A stretch of DNA of 64,000 bases from an uncultured Dysosmobacter sp. (GCF_947631165.1 NZ_CANRKH010000013.1:1-64000), one strand, 5' to 3'. Positions 45,993 to 54,632 are shown, counted from the stretch's first letter. Notes: generated by a model from the letters alone, not told the origin. Numbers and translations are program-made.

Positions 45993-46753
45993 CAGCGCGA
46001 ACCTCCCTTTTCCAGGCGGATGCATTCCAAAATATAGGCCGTCTGGGCCACGCCCCACACCAGCAATACCGTGAAGGCGGGCAGGGGGCCGAACCCGAAG
46101 ATGAAGTCCAGCACCACCAGCGCAACCCACAGCACAATAGCCGTTTTGGCCGTCGCATTGTAGGCTTTGTAGGCTGCCTGACCGATCTGCGCTTTTTCCG
46201 CCTCGTCGCAGCTTTCAAACCACTTTTTCTGGAATTTCGTGTCATAGATGCTGCCCTGCTTCTCCGGGTTTATCTGGCGGGTCAGATCTACCACCTTCTG
46301 TTGGAGCAGCATCGTCAGCACGAGGATCAGAAGGAACAGGACCGTTACGATCAGAGGACTGCCAGGCAGCGTACAGTAGCTGCTGATGGAGATGGAGAAG
46401 AGGTTTAAAACCATGGCCAGGCTGCTCCACAGCAGACTCCAGTTCAGAATTCGGTCTGCCGTTTCCAGCGGCTCTTCATTACTGCCATCCCAGCCCTCAA
46501 ACAGCTCTCTGGCCTTGCGGTAGCGCCGCCAGCTCTCCGCCAGCAGCGCTAGACACACAGCCGGGATGGCCCAGGGCAGAAAGCGGCTCACGATGTGATC
46601 CAAGACTTCCCGCACTGCGTCCGACACGCTGGAATACCCCATCCAGCCGGCAAAAAAGCCCAGCACGCCGCCGAACAATGCGGCTCCCAGCAGGATCAGC
46701 AGAAACTTTGGCAGGGCCTTGCGGTTGTCCTTTTTTACAGCGTTATTCTCCAT
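45992..46753 (-). CDS. DUF3169-like membrane protein
   Basis: A 253-residue protein starting MENNAVKKDNRKALPKF with about six membrane helices: paired helices at 14-36 and 56-76, at 105-150, and 200-245, plus the cytoplasmic loop FQKKWFESCDEAEKAQIGQA typical of DUF3169. GAGGAGG lies nine bases before the chosen ATG. The start overlaps the preceding HTH gene by 11 bases, so the regulator and membrane protein are translated together. Such pairs are frequent in Firmicutes; the physiological role is unknown. Confidence 0.82.
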   Translation of the reverse strand: MENNAVKKDNRKALPKFLLILLGAALFGGVLGFFAGWMGYSSVSDAVREVLDHIVSRFLPWAIPAVCLALLAESWRRYRKARELFEGWDGSNEEPLETADRILNWSLLWSSLAMVLNLFSISISSYCTLPGSPLIVTVLFLLILVLTMLLQQKVVDLTRQINPEKQGSIYDTKFQKKWFESCDEAEKAQIGQAAYKAYNATAKTAIVLWVALVVLDFIFGFGPLPAFTVLLVWGVAQTAYILECIRLEKGGSR

Positions 46754-46961
46754 GCTTTTCATCCTCCTCATAGGAAAAAATATCTTCGACCGTGACATGG
46801 CAGATCCTGGCGATTTTCAGCGCCAGCGTCACCGAGGGGGAGTAGTCCCCCCGCTCGATCTGGCTGATGGTCTGGCGGGACACCCCCGCCAGCGCGCCCA
46901 TCTCCTGCTGGTTGACCCCAAGCCGTGCCCGGTACTCTTTCAGCCGGTTATACAGCGGCAT
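46743..46961 (-). CDS. XRE-family HTH regulator of the DUF3169 module
   Basis: A 72-residue regulator starting MPLYNRLKEYRARLGVNQQE behind AAGGAG. The helix-turn-helix is NQQEMGALAGVSRQTISQIE, followed by YSPSVTLALKIARICHVTVE and FSYEEDE, the standard form of the YozG/YgzD group. It is the first gene of the operon with the membrane protein. A perfect 22-bp inverted repeat covers its promoter, which points to autoregulation. Confidence 0.92.
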   Translation of the reverse strand: MPLYNRLKEYRARLGVNQQEMGALAGVSRQTISQIERGDYSPSVTLALKIARICHVTVEDIFSYEEDEKHGE

Positions 46962-46997
46962 GTGCTTCACTCCTTCCTTGACAACCTTTTGAGTCAA

Positions 46998-47052
46998 ATT
47001 GACAACTATCTTTGTCATTACAATCATAGCAATGACAAAGATAGTTGTCAAT
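46998..47052 (-). promoter_or_regulatory. Promoter inside a perfect 22-bp inverted repeat
   Basis: The arms 46998-47019 (ATTGACAACTATCTTTGTC...) and 47031-47052 are exact complements, separated by 11 bp. On the minus strand TTGACA (47046-47051), a 17-bp spacer and TATGAT (47023-47028) form the promoter, so the arms cover the minus 35 box and the start site. Each arm contains two TGTCA/TGACA units. Confidence 0.85.
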
Positions 47053-47061
47053 AAAAAATTC

Positions 47062-47095
47062 ACAAAACCTCCGGAAATGTTTCCGGAGGTTTTGT
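47062..47095 (-). terminator. Terminator of the AI-2E-type exporter gene
   Basis: ACAAAACCTCCGGAAA and its complement form a 16-bp perfect stem with a TG loop, ending in a T-rich arm. Confidence 0.85.
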
Positions 47096-47146
47096 GTTCT
47101 GCGGCCCTCTCAAAAGCCGCGGCTGATATGCGGCGCCTTGAAGCAG

Positions 47147-48319
47147 CTATTTTTGCTTGATGTCCGGCGGCGAGTCCCTCCATTTTCGAACAGGGACCCG
47201 TTTTTCACCCAGCCGTCTCTTGATGAAGTCCCGGAACAGGGCATACAGCACGGAGCACAAAGGGATAAAGAACAGCATCCCCGCCACGCCCATCAGTTTG
47301 CCGCCCAGCGTTACGGCGGCCAGGACCCAGATGGAGGGCAGTCCCACGGAGGACCCCACCACATGGGGATAGATCAAATTGCCCTCCACCTGCTGCAGCA
47401 CCAGGAAGAGGATAATAAAAAACAACGCCTTCCACGGGTCTGAGACCGCGATCAGCAGCGCACCCACACCGCAGCCGATAAACGCTCCCACGATGGGGAT
47501 CAAGGCGGTGAGAGAGATCAGTACGCCCACCAGCAGGGCATAGGGCAGGCGGCACAGCGTCATGGCTACCACGAACATGGAGCCCAGGATCACAGCTTCC
47601 AGACACTGGCCGGAGAGAAAGCTGGAAAAGGTGCGGTTGGCCAGCCGAAGGATGTCCAGAGCGCGGTCTGCATTCTGCTCCGGCAGCAGGGCATACAGCA
47701 CCTGCCGCCCCTGGCGGGACAGCTTTTCCTTTTGCAGAAGAATGTAGAAAGAGAAGATCAAACCGATGACAAAGGTGCTTACACCACTGACAACGCCGCC
47801 AATCAAACCACTGCCAGAGGAGATCAGGCTGCCGCCCCAGCTCTGGGCCATGGAGATGGCCTTTTGGGACAGGCTCTTCCAGTCGATGGCCAGGCCCTCC
47901 AATAGGTCCTGGAGCTGAGGCAGGTACTGCTCCAGCTCCGTCAGCTGCTCCTGGAGCCGCTCAAAGGCGGAGGGGGCCTGGCTGGCGATGGATTTGACTG
48001 CGTCCCTAACGCCGGGGCCGATAACGCTGGAGGCCAGCGTCAGCACGGCAGCCACGGCCATCAGGGTCAGTACCAGAGCCAGCGGCCGGCGAAGCTTTAC
48101 GCTCCGTTTGCCCCGAAGGCTCAGATGCCGCTCAATGGCCCGCATGGGTACGTTCAGTACAAAGGCGATGGCGCCGCCCACCAGAAAGGGCGACAAGATC
48201 CCTGCCAACCAGGCGACAGCACCGGCCACCACAGTCAAATGCTGTAAAGCGCAGTAAAAGGCCAGACCGCCGCAGACCACCAGCAGCAGGCTTTTCACCG
48301 TTTGTTTATTCCACTCCAT
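47147..48319 (-). CDS. AI-2E family transporter
   Basis: A 390-residue membrane protein of the AI-2 exporter superfamily: paired N-terminal helices (LLLVVCGGLAFYCALQHL; GILSPFLVGGAIAFVLNVP), an outer amphipathic region (about 110-165), and the family segment LISLTALIPIVGAFIGCG with VEGNLIYPHVVGSSVGL. Relatives export signal molecules, extrude Na+ or are uncharacterised; the substrate cannot be read. It lies 48 bases after the carbonic anhydrase-like gene on the same strand. Confidence 0.92.
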   Translation of the reverse strand: MEWNKQTVKSLLLVVCGGLAFYCALQHLTVVAGAVAWLAGILSPFLVGGAIAFVLNVPMRAIERHLSLRGKRSVKLRRPLALVLTLMAVAAVLTLASSVIGPGVRDAVKSIASQAPSAFERLQEQLTELEQYLPQLQDLLEGLAIDWKSLSQKAISMAQSWGGSLISSGSGLIGGVVSGVSTFVIGLIFSFYILLQKEKLSRQGRQVLYALLPEQNADRALDILRLANRTFSSFLSGQCLEAVILGSMFVVAMTLCRLPYALLVGVLISLTALIPIVGAFIGCGVGALLIAVSDPWKALFFIILFLVLQQVEGNLIYPHVVGSSVGLPSIWVLAAVTLGGKLMGVAGMLFFIPLCSVLYALFRDFIKRRLGEKRVPVRKWRDSPPDIKQK

Positions 48320-48367
48320 TCGGCATTCCTTTCCGGCGGTCCGCCGCCGTTTTTTCTGTGGCGGCTG

Positions 48368-48850
48368 TCAGCCCTTGCGGTACAGCTCCGCCGCGTGGAG
48401 ATAGCCCCGGGCGGACTCCCGATTGCCCTCGATCTCCGCCTCTGTCAGGGCGCGGGCCACCTTGGCGGGACTGCCCAGCAGCATGGACCCGGCGGGGGCG
48501 TCCATCTTGCCGGTGACCAGCGCCCCGGCCCCCACGATGCAGTCGTCGCCGATCCGGGCGCCGTTCAGCACCACGGCGCCCATGCCGATCAGAACATTGT
48601 CCCCCACGGTGCAGCCGTGGACGATGGCGTTGTGGCCGATGGTGCAGCCCGCACCCACGTGGGTTTCCTCATGCAGCACGGCACCGTCCTGGATATTGGT
48701 GTTCTCGCCCACGGTGATGGCGCCCTCGTCGCCCCGGAGGACGGCGTTGTACCACACGCTGACTCCGGGGGCCAAAGTCACGTCGCCCGCGACCCTGGCG
48801 CCCTCACAGATCAAAACAGCCTCATCGGTCTCTCTCAGTTGATATGCCAT
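48368..48850 (-). CDS. Gamma-carbonic anhydrase-like hexapeptide-repeat protein
   Basis: A 160-residue left-handed beta-helix protein of the YrdA/PaaY group: GVSVWYNAVLRGDEGAITVG, NTNIQDGAVLHE and the metal-ligand histidines in GAGCTIGHNAIVHGC. It ends with KVARALTEAEIE and a C-terminal helix. The family binds a metal at trimer interfaces; some members are carbonic anhydrases, many are inactive. It precedes the AI-2E gene and follows the aminopeptidase gene on the same strand, possibly one transcript. Confidence 0.93.
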   Translation of the reverse strand: MAYQLRETDEAVLICEGARVAGDVTLAPGVSVWYNAVLRGDEGAITVGENTNIQDGAVLHEETHVGAGCTIGHNAIVHGCTVGDNVLIGMGAVVLNGARIGDDCIVGAGALVTGKMDAPAGSMLLGSPAKVARALTEAEIEGNRESARGYLHAAELYRKG

Positions 48851-48933
48851 GGTTTGTTCCTCCTATGTACGGCGGGACCGGCCCGCCTGTTTGGATTTGT
48901 GACTGCCCGCTCAACGGAGGCAGGGGAAAGTGG

Positions 48934-50166
48934 TCAGATCTCCGGGGCAAAGTTACCGTCCACGAACACCGGCACTTCCCGGTCGTCGTGGGTGGTGCCC
49001 ACAATAGAGAGGTCCGGTGTGCCCACCATAAAGTCCACATGGGTTATGGAATCGTTGAGGCCCCTGGCCTTCAGCTCCTCCTTGGACATCTCCCGGCCGC
49101 CCTTCAGACAAGGGTATGCCTCGCCGAAGGCGATGTGGCAGGCGGCGTTTTCGTCGAACAGGGTGTTGTAAAACAGGATCTTTTGGTTGGAGATGGGGCT
49201 GTCATAGGGCACCAGGGCCACCTCGCCGAAAAAGCTGGCTCCCTCGTCCACGCTGACGGCGGCTTTCAGCGCTTCCTCGCCCTTTTCGGCGTGGGCCTCA
49301 GTGATCCGGCCATCCCTTACTACAAAGTGGAACTTGTCAATGATAGCGCCGTCGTTTACCAGGGGCATAGCAGAGTACACCACGCCATTGACGCCGGTCT
49401 TGAGAGGGGCCGTGAAGATCTCCTCTGTGGGGATGTTGGCGATGAAGGTCTGGCCGGAGCGGGTCACGTCGTCGCCTGCCTCCCAGATATGGTCTTCCGG
49501 CAGCTCCACCGTCAGGTCGGTGCCCAGAGAGTTGGTGTAGTGCAGGGATTTGAAGTTCAAAGCGTTCAGCTTTTCCATCCGCTCATGGAGGGTCGCCAGA
49601 TGGGCCTCCCACTTTTCCACCGCTTTGCCGTCGCCGCTGATGCGGACGGCGGAGAAGATGGCGTCCCACAGCTTTTCCATAGCTTCGTCCGCACTGGAAT
49701 CGGAGAACACGGTCCCGGCCCAGCTGGGAATGGGGATGGAGGCGATGCACCAGGGGAAGCCGCTGCACATCTGCAGGCGGTCGAAATCCTTCAGAGCCTT
49801 GCCGCTGGCCTGCTGGGCGCGGATGATGCGGCCGGTGTCAACCCCTTTGAAATTCTCCGGGTCGGAGGCGGAGATGGCCAGATAGGCCGCGCCCTCCAGG
49901 GCGTGGTCGTTGAAAAAGTGGCGCCGCCACAGGGGGACCTCGTCAAAGATCTCGTCGCCGGCGTGGAGGTATTTCAGCCGGGCCATGGCGTCGTCATGCC
50001 AGTTCATGACAACCTCTTTGCAGCCGGCGGCGTAGGCCTCCTCGGCGCACATCCGGGCGAAGTAGGCGCACTCCACCGGGGAGGAGATCACCAGCCGCTG
50101 GCCCTTCTGCACATGCAGGCCGATCCGCACCAGCAGCTGGGCGTATTCTTTCAGTTTTGCTTCCAT
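48934..50166 (-). CDS. Aminopeptidase of family M29 (AmpS/PepS type)
   Basis: A 410-residue cytoplasmic metallo-aminopeptidase. It opens MEAKLKEYAQLLVRIGLHVQ with GQRLVISSPVE and carries the family's CSGFPWCIASIPIPSWAG, ALNFKSLHYTNSLGTDLTVE-type region, and a C-terminal metal site region with HIAFGEAYPC and THVDFMVGTPDLSI. It removes N-terminal residues from peptides using two metal ions. The start chosen is the second of two codons (TTG ATG). The gene is 83 bases upstream of the carbonic anhydrase-like gene. Confidence 0.93.
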   Translation of the reverse strand: MEAKLKEYAQLLVRIGLHVQKGQRLVISSPVECAYFARMCAEEAYAAGCKEVVMNWHDDAMARLKYLHAGDEIFDEVPLWRRHFFNDHALEGAAYLAISASDPENFKGVDTGRIIRAQQASGKALKDFDRLQMCSGFPWCIASIPIPSWAGTVFSDSSADEAMEKLWDAIFSAVRISGDGKAVEKWEAHLATLHERMEKLNALNFKSLHYTNSLGTDLTVELPEDHIWEAGDDVTRSGQTFIANIPTEEIFTAPLKTGVNGVVYSAMPLVNDGAIIDKFHFVVRDGRITEAHAEKGEEALKAAVSVDEGASFFGEVALVPYDSPISNQKILFYNTLFDENAACHIAFGEAYPCLKGGREMSKEELKARGLNDSITHVDFMVGTPDLSIVGTTHDDREVPVFVDGNFAPEI

Positions 50167-50202
50167 CAAGTTCAGAACTTCCTTTCTTTGGGCGTTGCTT
50201 TA

Positions 50203-50354
50203 AACCCCAGCGGACAAAGGGCAACACGCCTGCCAGCGGCTAAAATCAACGCTGGCGGCATCATCGTCCTGGGTGGGCGTTAGGCAGCGAGGATAACGCC
50301 GCCAGCCGCTCAAGATGCCCCGAAAAACCGCGTTTCCCTTTGTCCACTGAGGGT
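50203..50354. repeat. Palindromic element with CCCAGCGGACAAAGGG-type ends
   Basis: The left end CCCCAGCGGACAAAGGGCAA and the inverted right end CCCTCAGTGGACAAAGGGAAA enclose about 150 bp whose interior also folds back (CCAGCGGCT...AGCCGCTGG-like arms). It lies in the gap between the BrkB and aminopeptidase genes. It is a different family from the MITE-like elements A-C. Confidence 0.6.
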
Positions 50355-50421
50355 ATGATGTGTTATTTTAAAATATTTTACCACGGTTGTAAAGAAAAGG
50401 AGGGCGGGATTTCCAAAACGT

Positions 50422-51270
50422 TCATGATTTGCGATCCTTCCGCAGGCTGATGAGGGTCCCATTCAGCTCCGCTCCCATGATCAAAGTCACGGCGGTGAGA
50501 TTCAGCCAGATCAGCAGCACGATCACTGTGCCGATGGAGCCGTACAGCAGGGAGTAGTGGGCGATATGTTCCACATACCAGGCGTACAGCCAGGAGAGGA
50601 TCAGCCAGGCTCCCAGGGCCGCCAGGGTGCCGGGCCAGATGTTCCGCCAGGGCTGGCGGCTGTCCTGGGCCAGGGCATACAGAAAGAAGAGTGCGAAATA
50701 GCCGGCCACCGCCACTGCCGGAAAGCGCAGCCGCGCCCATAGCTCCGCCACAAAGACCGGCAGGCGGAAGTGGACCACTGCGTAGGTCAGCAGCCGGTCT
50801 CCCACCGTCATCAGCACCAGCGTCAGGGCGATGGCGACGATCAGCAGCACTGTGTACAGCAAGGTCTTTAACCAGTGGCCTACCGCCTCTCTCGGAGGAC
50901 CCAGGTGATAGGCAGTCCGCACGGCCCGCATCAGGGCGTTGGCGGCCCGCATGGGAAAGTAGATGGAAAAGACCAGGCCGAACACCAGCAGCTGGGGGCT
51001 GGGATCCTGGCCCACATAGGTCAGGTAGACATCCAGCACCTCCACTACCGTCTCCGGCATGAATTCCCCCAGCACCTGCAAAATGCCCGCCACGTCCAGC
51101 CGCAGCAGGCCCAGCAGGGCGCTGATGAAGATCATCAGCGGAAACATGGTGAACAGCAGGTAAAACGCCAGTGCGGCCCCCTGGATACCCACATTATGCC
51201 GCATGAACCGCCGGGCCATCAGATACAGGCCCCGGAGGAAGCGGTTCTTCGGCGGAGTTGAAAACTTCAT
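50422..51270 (-). CDS. YihY/BrkB-family membrane protein
   Basis: A 282-residue integral membrane protein with six helices. It starts MKFSTPPKNRFLRGLYLMAR and has the family segments GAALAFYLLFTMFPLMIFIS, the central VGHWLKTLLYTVLLI, and SLLYGSIGTVIVLLIWLNL near the end. It was once annotated as RNase BN; it is not a nuclease, and its function is unknown. GGAG precedes the ATG. Confidence 0.93.
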   Translation of the reverse strand: MKFSTPPKNRFLRGLYLMARRFMRHNVGIQGAALAFYLLFTMFPLMIFISALLGLLRLDVAGILQVLGEFMPETVVEVLDVYLTYVGQDPSPQLLVFGLVFSIYFPMRAANALMRAVRTAYHLGPPREAVGHWLKTLLYTVLLIVAIALTLVLMTVGDRLLTYAVVHFRLPVFVAELWARLRFPAVAVAGYFALFFLYALAQDSRQPWRNIWPGTLAALGAWLILSWLYAWYVEHIAHYSLLYGSIGTVIVLLIWLNLTAVTLIMGAELNGTLISLRKDRKS

Positions 51271-51286
51271 GAGGACTCCTTTCTGC

Positions 51287-51412
51287 CAATTAGGAATGAA
51301 GCATTAGGAATGAGGAATTGCCGGCTTCGCCGGCCGCGTTCTTCCAGTTCTCCGTGAAGGACAGATAAGGGGAAATTCCTGATCCCTCATTTCTAATTCC
51401 TAATTTCTAATG
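51287..51412. repeat. Palindromic element built of ATTAGGAATG repeats
   Basis: The left end (CAATTAGGAATGAAGCATTAG, then GAATGAGGAATT) and the inverted right end (CCATTAGAAATTAGGAATT, then AGAAATGAGGGATC) contain tandem near-repeats of ATTAGGAAT. A GCCGGC hairpin lies inside. The right end is two bases from the stop codon of the ArsC-like gene. Confidence 0.7.
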
Positions 51413-51413
51413 G

Positions 51414-51749
51414 TCACTCCCAGTTTGCCCACACATCGGGACAATAGCCCACCGTGGCCTCTTTGCCGTTGCGGACGATGGGGGTCATGAACAGCTCTGG
51501 ATGCTCCAGCAGTTTTTCCTCTTGGGCGTCTGGCGTGATGTAGGCCATGAACAGGTCCTCGTAGGCCCGGCATTTGGTGTTCACCAGGGCAGAAAATCCC
51601 ACTTTTTGCTTGACGGACTGGTACTCCCGGGGGGATAATCCCTTTGAAGGGACGTCGATATACTGGTATTTGATGCGGCGCTCCTTGAACCAGCGCTCCG
51701 CTTTTTTTGTGTCGAAGGATTTGGAGGAACCGAAGATCTGAATATTCAT
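51414..51749 (-). CDS. ArsC/Spx-like thioredoxin-fold protein lacking the active cysteine
   Basis: A 111-residue protein of the ArsC/Spx fold: MNIQIFGSSKSFDTKKAERW, FKERRIKYQYIDVPSKGLS and the closing TPIVRNGKEATVGYCPDVW. The CxxC or CxxS site of redox members is replaced by GSSKS, so the reductase chemistry seen in ArsC is unlikely. It may be a regulatory member. GGAGATTTTCC lies before the ATG. It is transcribed divergently from the sirtuin gene. Confidence 0.85.
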   Translation of the reverse strand: MNIQIFGSSKSFDTKKAERWFKERRIKYQYIDVPSKGLSPREYQSVKQKVGFSALVNTKCRAYEDLFMAYITPDAQEEKLLEHPELFMTPIVRNGKEATVGYCPDVWANWE

Positions 51750-51915
51750 GGAAAATCTCCTTTTGTGAAGTGTGGGTTAGCTGTATGGAACGTGCTTTGC
51801 GGCGGGCCTTGCCTTTTGTGTGAACATGAGACTTTCCGGTACGGTGCCCGGGCGAGCTGCTGCTCTGGTCCACAGAATTGGCCGTATCTACTATACATGT
51901 TAAGGAGGGAGTTAA

Positions 51916-52632
51916 ATGACGGAAACAGTCAAAAAATTAAAAGAGTGGGTCGATGGCTCCGACAACATCGTTTTTTTCGGTGGGGCGGGGGTCAGCACGG
52001 AATCCGGCATTCCGGATTTCCGCAGCACCGGCGGCCTGTACCACCAGGAATGGAAATATCCGCCTGAGGTCATTTTAAGCCATACCTTCTACGAAAGCAA
52101 CCCCGAAGAATTTTTCCGATTTTACCGGGCCAAGCTGCTGGCCCCCGGCGCCAAGCCCAATGCCGCCCACTACAAGCTGGCGGAGTGGGAGGCACAGGGG
52201 AAGCTGAAGGCAGTCGTGACCCAGAATATCGACGGTTTGCACCAGGCCGCCGGCAGCAGGCGTGTTCTGGAGCTGCACGGCAGCGTACACCGGAACTACT
52301 GTGAGCGATGCGGAAAGTTTTACGGCTTTGACTTCATGCTCCACAGCCAGGGCGTGCCCCGCTGTGCATGCGGCGGTCCCATCAAGCCGGACGTGGTGCT
52401 GTATGAGGAGGGGCTGGACCAGCAGACGCTGAGCGATGCCGTCCAGGCCATTGCCGAGGCGGATATGCTCATCATCGGCGGCACCTCCCTGAATGTCTAC
52501 CCTGCCGCCGGACTCATCAACTACTACCGGGGCCGCAAGCTGGTGCTGATCAACAAGTCCGCGGTGGCCCGAGACCTGGCCGCCGGACTGGTCATCACCG
52601 AGCCGATCGGCGAGGTACTGTCCCAGCTGTGA
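51916..52632 (+). CDS. cobB: NAD-dependent protein deacylase (sirtuin)
   Basis: A 238-residue sirtuin with [28 protein letters not shown], the catalytic histidine in [12 protein letters not shown], zinc cysteines CERC and CAC, and [13 protein letters not shown]. It removes acyl groups from lysines with NAD+ in the cytoplasm. AAGGAGG lies nine bases before the ATG. It is the closest upstream gene to citrate synthase, but a terminator lies between. Confidence 0.97.
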   Translation: MTETVKKLKEWVDGSDNIVFFGGAGVSTESGIPDFRSTGGLYHQEWKYPPEVILSHTFYESNPEEFFRFYRAKLLAPGAKPNAAHYKLAEWEAQGKLKAVVTQNIDGLHQAAGSRRVLELHGSVHRNYCERCGKFYGFDFMLHSQGVPRCACGGPIKPDVVLYEEGLDQQTLSDAVQAIAEADMLIIGGTSLNVYPAAGLINYYRGRKLVLINKSAVARDLAAGLVITEPIGEVLSQL

Positions 52633-52641
52633 TCCGCAGAG

Positions 52642-52676
52642 CAGCGGCGCCGCGCCCGGGCGGTGCCGCTTTTTCA
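52642..52676 (+). terminator. Terminator of the sirtuin gene
   Basis: AGCGGCGCCGC and GCGGTGCCGCT pair around a short loop and are followed by TTTTT. Confidence 0.75.
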
Positions 52677-52760
52677 TGCCCTCCTCGGCGAAAATGCAAG
52701 AAAATATTTTATTCATGCAAAATTGAGAAAAAATTCCCGATTTTTCTGGCATAGTTGCCA

Positions 52761-52789
52761 TTGAATATGAAAGAAAAACGTGTTAAGAT
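52761..52789 (+). promoter_or_regulatory. Promoter of the citrate synthase gene
   Basis: TTGAAT, 17-bp spacer, TAAGAT, 42 bases before the start codon, in an AT-rich stretch. Confidence 0.7.
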
Positions 52790-52831
52790 TGCATTACACT
52801 TGAATGTCGGCGCTGAAAGGAGCCTTCTGCT

Positions 52832-54217
52832 ATGATCTGGAAAGAAAATCGGGAAAACGCCTACTGTGAGATAACCCCTGCTATTCTGTCTTTGAAGGAG
52901 CAGTGGGAGAAGAAAAACTACATCGACCCGAGGCTGTATAAGGAATACAACGTCAAGCGGGGACTTCGGGACGAGGATGGCAGAGGCGTTTTGACCGGTC
53001 TGACCCGGGTCGCGGAGATCCAATCCTACAACGTGACGGCTGACGGCGCGGCAGAGCGGATCACCCCCGCAGACGGCGTGCTGTACTACCGAGGCATCGA
53101 CTGCCGGGAGATCGTTCGAGGCTCCGCAGGGCGGGGACGCTTCGCTTTTGAAGAGGCGGCCTACCTGCTGCTGTTCGGCGAGCTGCCCACCGCGGAGCAG
53201 CTGCAGGATTTCTGCGTGCAGCTGGCCTCCTACCGCACGCTGCCCACCAACTTTTTCCGGGACGTCATCATGAAAGCGCCCCCCAGGGATCTGATGAACA
53301 CCATGCAGCGGGGCGTCCTGACCCTGTTCTGCTACGACGACAAGCCCAACGACATCGGCCCGGAAAACGTGCTGCGGCAGTGTTTGCAGCTGACGGCCAA
53401 CATGCCGGTGCTGGCTATCTACGCCTATCAGGCCTGGCGGTACAGCCAGGGGGAGAGTTTGTTCATTCATGTGCCGAAGCCGGAGCTGTCCACGGCGGAG
53501 AATTTCCTGCGGATGCTTCGGGAGGACCGGCACTACACCGAGCTGGAGGCCCGAGTCCTGGACGTGGCTCTGGTGCTCCACGCCGACCACGGCGGCGGCA
53601 ACAACTCCACTTTCACCAACCATGTGGTCACCTCCTCCGGCACGGACACCTACTCCGCCATCTCTGCCGCCATGGCCTCCTTGAAGGGCCCCCGCCACGG
53701 CGGCGCCAACAGCAAGGTCATGGCCATGATGGATGACATCAAGACCCACGTCAAAGACTGGGATGACGAGGGCTGTGTGGCGGATTACCTGACCCGGATG
53801 CTGAACAAGGACGCCTTTGACCGCAGCGGCCTGATCTACGGCCTGGGCCACGCCGTGTATACCCGGACGGACCCCCGGTGCGAGGTGTTCCGGGATTACG
53901 TCCAGCGGCTGGCCAGGGAAAAGGGCCGGGATCGGGAACTGGCTCTGTACGCCAATGTGGAAAAGGTCGGAAAGGAACTGCTGATGGCCCGGCAGCACAA
54001 GCAGGCCATCTCCACCAATATCGACTTTTACAGCGGCTTCGTCTATGAGATGCTGGGGCTGCCCATGGAGCTGTACACCCCGCTTTTTGCCGTGGCCCGT
54101 ATCGCCGGCTGGAGTGCCCACCGCATGGAGGAGCTGAGCGTGGGCGGCAAGCTGATCCGGCCCCGGTACGAGTGCGTGGAGGAGCACCGCGGCTATGTCC
54201 CCATGGAAAACCGGTGA
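52832..54217 (+). CDS. Citrate/2-methylcitrate synthase
   Basis: A 461-residue citrate synthase-fold enzyme condensing acetyl-CoA (or propionyl-CoA) with oxaloacetate. It has an N-terminal extension of about 60 residues, DGVLYYRGIDCREI, VALVLHADHGGGNNSTFTNH with the first catalytic His, YGLGHAVYTRTDPRCE with the second, and SGFVYEMLGLPMELYTPLFA with the Asp-bearing end region. Such longer Clostridia forms are common. No other TCA-cycle genes are adjacent, so it may feed glutamate synthesis. Confidence 0.93.
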   Translation: MIWKENRENAYCEITPAILSLKEQWEKKNYIDPRLYKEYNVKRGLRDEDGRGVLTGLTRVAEIQSYNVTADGAAERITPADGVLYYRGIDCREIVRGSAGRGRFAFEEAAYLLLFGELPTAEQLQDFCVQLASYRTLPTNFFRDVIMKAPPRDLMNTMQRGVLTLFCYDDKPNDIGPENVLRQCLQLTANMPVLAIYAYQAWRYSQGESLFIHVPKPELSTAENFLRMLREDRHYTELEARVLDVALVLHADHGGGNNSTFTNHVVTSSGTDTYSAISAAMASLKGPRHGGANSKVMAMMDDIKTHVKDWDDEGCVADYLTRMLNKDAFDRSGLIYGLGHAVYTRTDPRCEVFRDYVQRLAREKGRDRELALYANVEKVGKELLMARQHKQAISTNIDFYSGFVYEMLGLPMELYTPLFAVARIAGWSAHRMEELSVGGKLIRPRYECVEEHRGYVPMENR

Positions 54218-54226
54218 AGATCCCAC

Positions 54227-54260
54227 TTCCTGGGCGGTCAAACCGCCCAGGAAAATTTTT
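54227..54260 (+). terminator. Terminator of the citrate synthase gene
   Basis: TTCCTGGGCGGT and ACCGCCCAGGAA pair around CAA and are followed by AATTTTT. Confidence 0.85.
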
Positions 54261-54293
54261 GACAAAATTTTTTAAAGAAACGGAAATTTCATC

Positions 54294-54322
54294 TTGACAG
54301 ACGAACAGGTTCTGGCTATAAT
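54294..54322 (+). promoter_or_regulatory. Consensus promoter of the tRNA-Leu cluster
   Basis: TTGACA, 17-bp spacer, TATAAT: a perfect vegetative promoter 34 bases before the first tRNA. Confidence 0.92.
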
Positions 54323-54355
54323 AATCAAGCAGTCTTTTCCGGGGGACAGTCATTT

Positions 54356-54441
54356 GCGGCTGTGCTGGAACTGGTAGACAGGCCAGCTTGAGGTGCTGGT
54401 GTCAATTCGACGTGTGGGTTCAAGTCCCGTCAGCCGCACCA
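54356..54441 (+). tRNA. tRNA-Leu, anticodon GAG
   Basis: Acceptor GCGGCTG pairs with CAGCCGC, followed by A and an encoded CCA. The anticodon stem CCAGC/GCTGG holds the loop TTGAGGT with anticodon GAG. A long variable arm and the GGTTCAAGTCC T-loop are present, as expected for a class II leucine tRNA. Confidence 0.95.
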
Positions 54442-54470
54442 ATTTCCTCTTGAAAGACTTCAGAAAATGC

Positions 54471-54558
54471 GCGCGAGTGGTGGAATTGGCAGACTCGCTA
54501 GATTCAGGTTCTAGTGTCCTTTACGGACGTGCGGGTTCAAGTCCCGCCTCGCGCACCA
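54471..54558 (+). tRNA. tRNA-Leu, anticodon CAG (copy 1)
   Basis: Acceptor GCGCGAG pairs with CTCGCGC, CCA encoded. The loop TTCAGGT between CTAGA and TCTAG gives anticodon CAG, reading CTG. The long variable arm is GTGTCCTTTACGGAC. Confidence 0.95.
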
Positions 54559-54568
54559 GCTTGAAACA

Positions 54569-54595
54569 TGGACTCCGCCGCAGGCGGCGGGGTCC
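54569..54595 (+). other. Hairpin between the two tRNA-Leu(CAG) genes
   Basis: GGACTCCGCCGC and GCGGCGGGGTCC can pair in the spacer of the tRNA transcript; it may guide processing. Confidence 0.4.
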
Positions 54596-54632
54596 GTCTT
54601 TCAGGACTTTTCTGAAAAGTACATATCGATAC

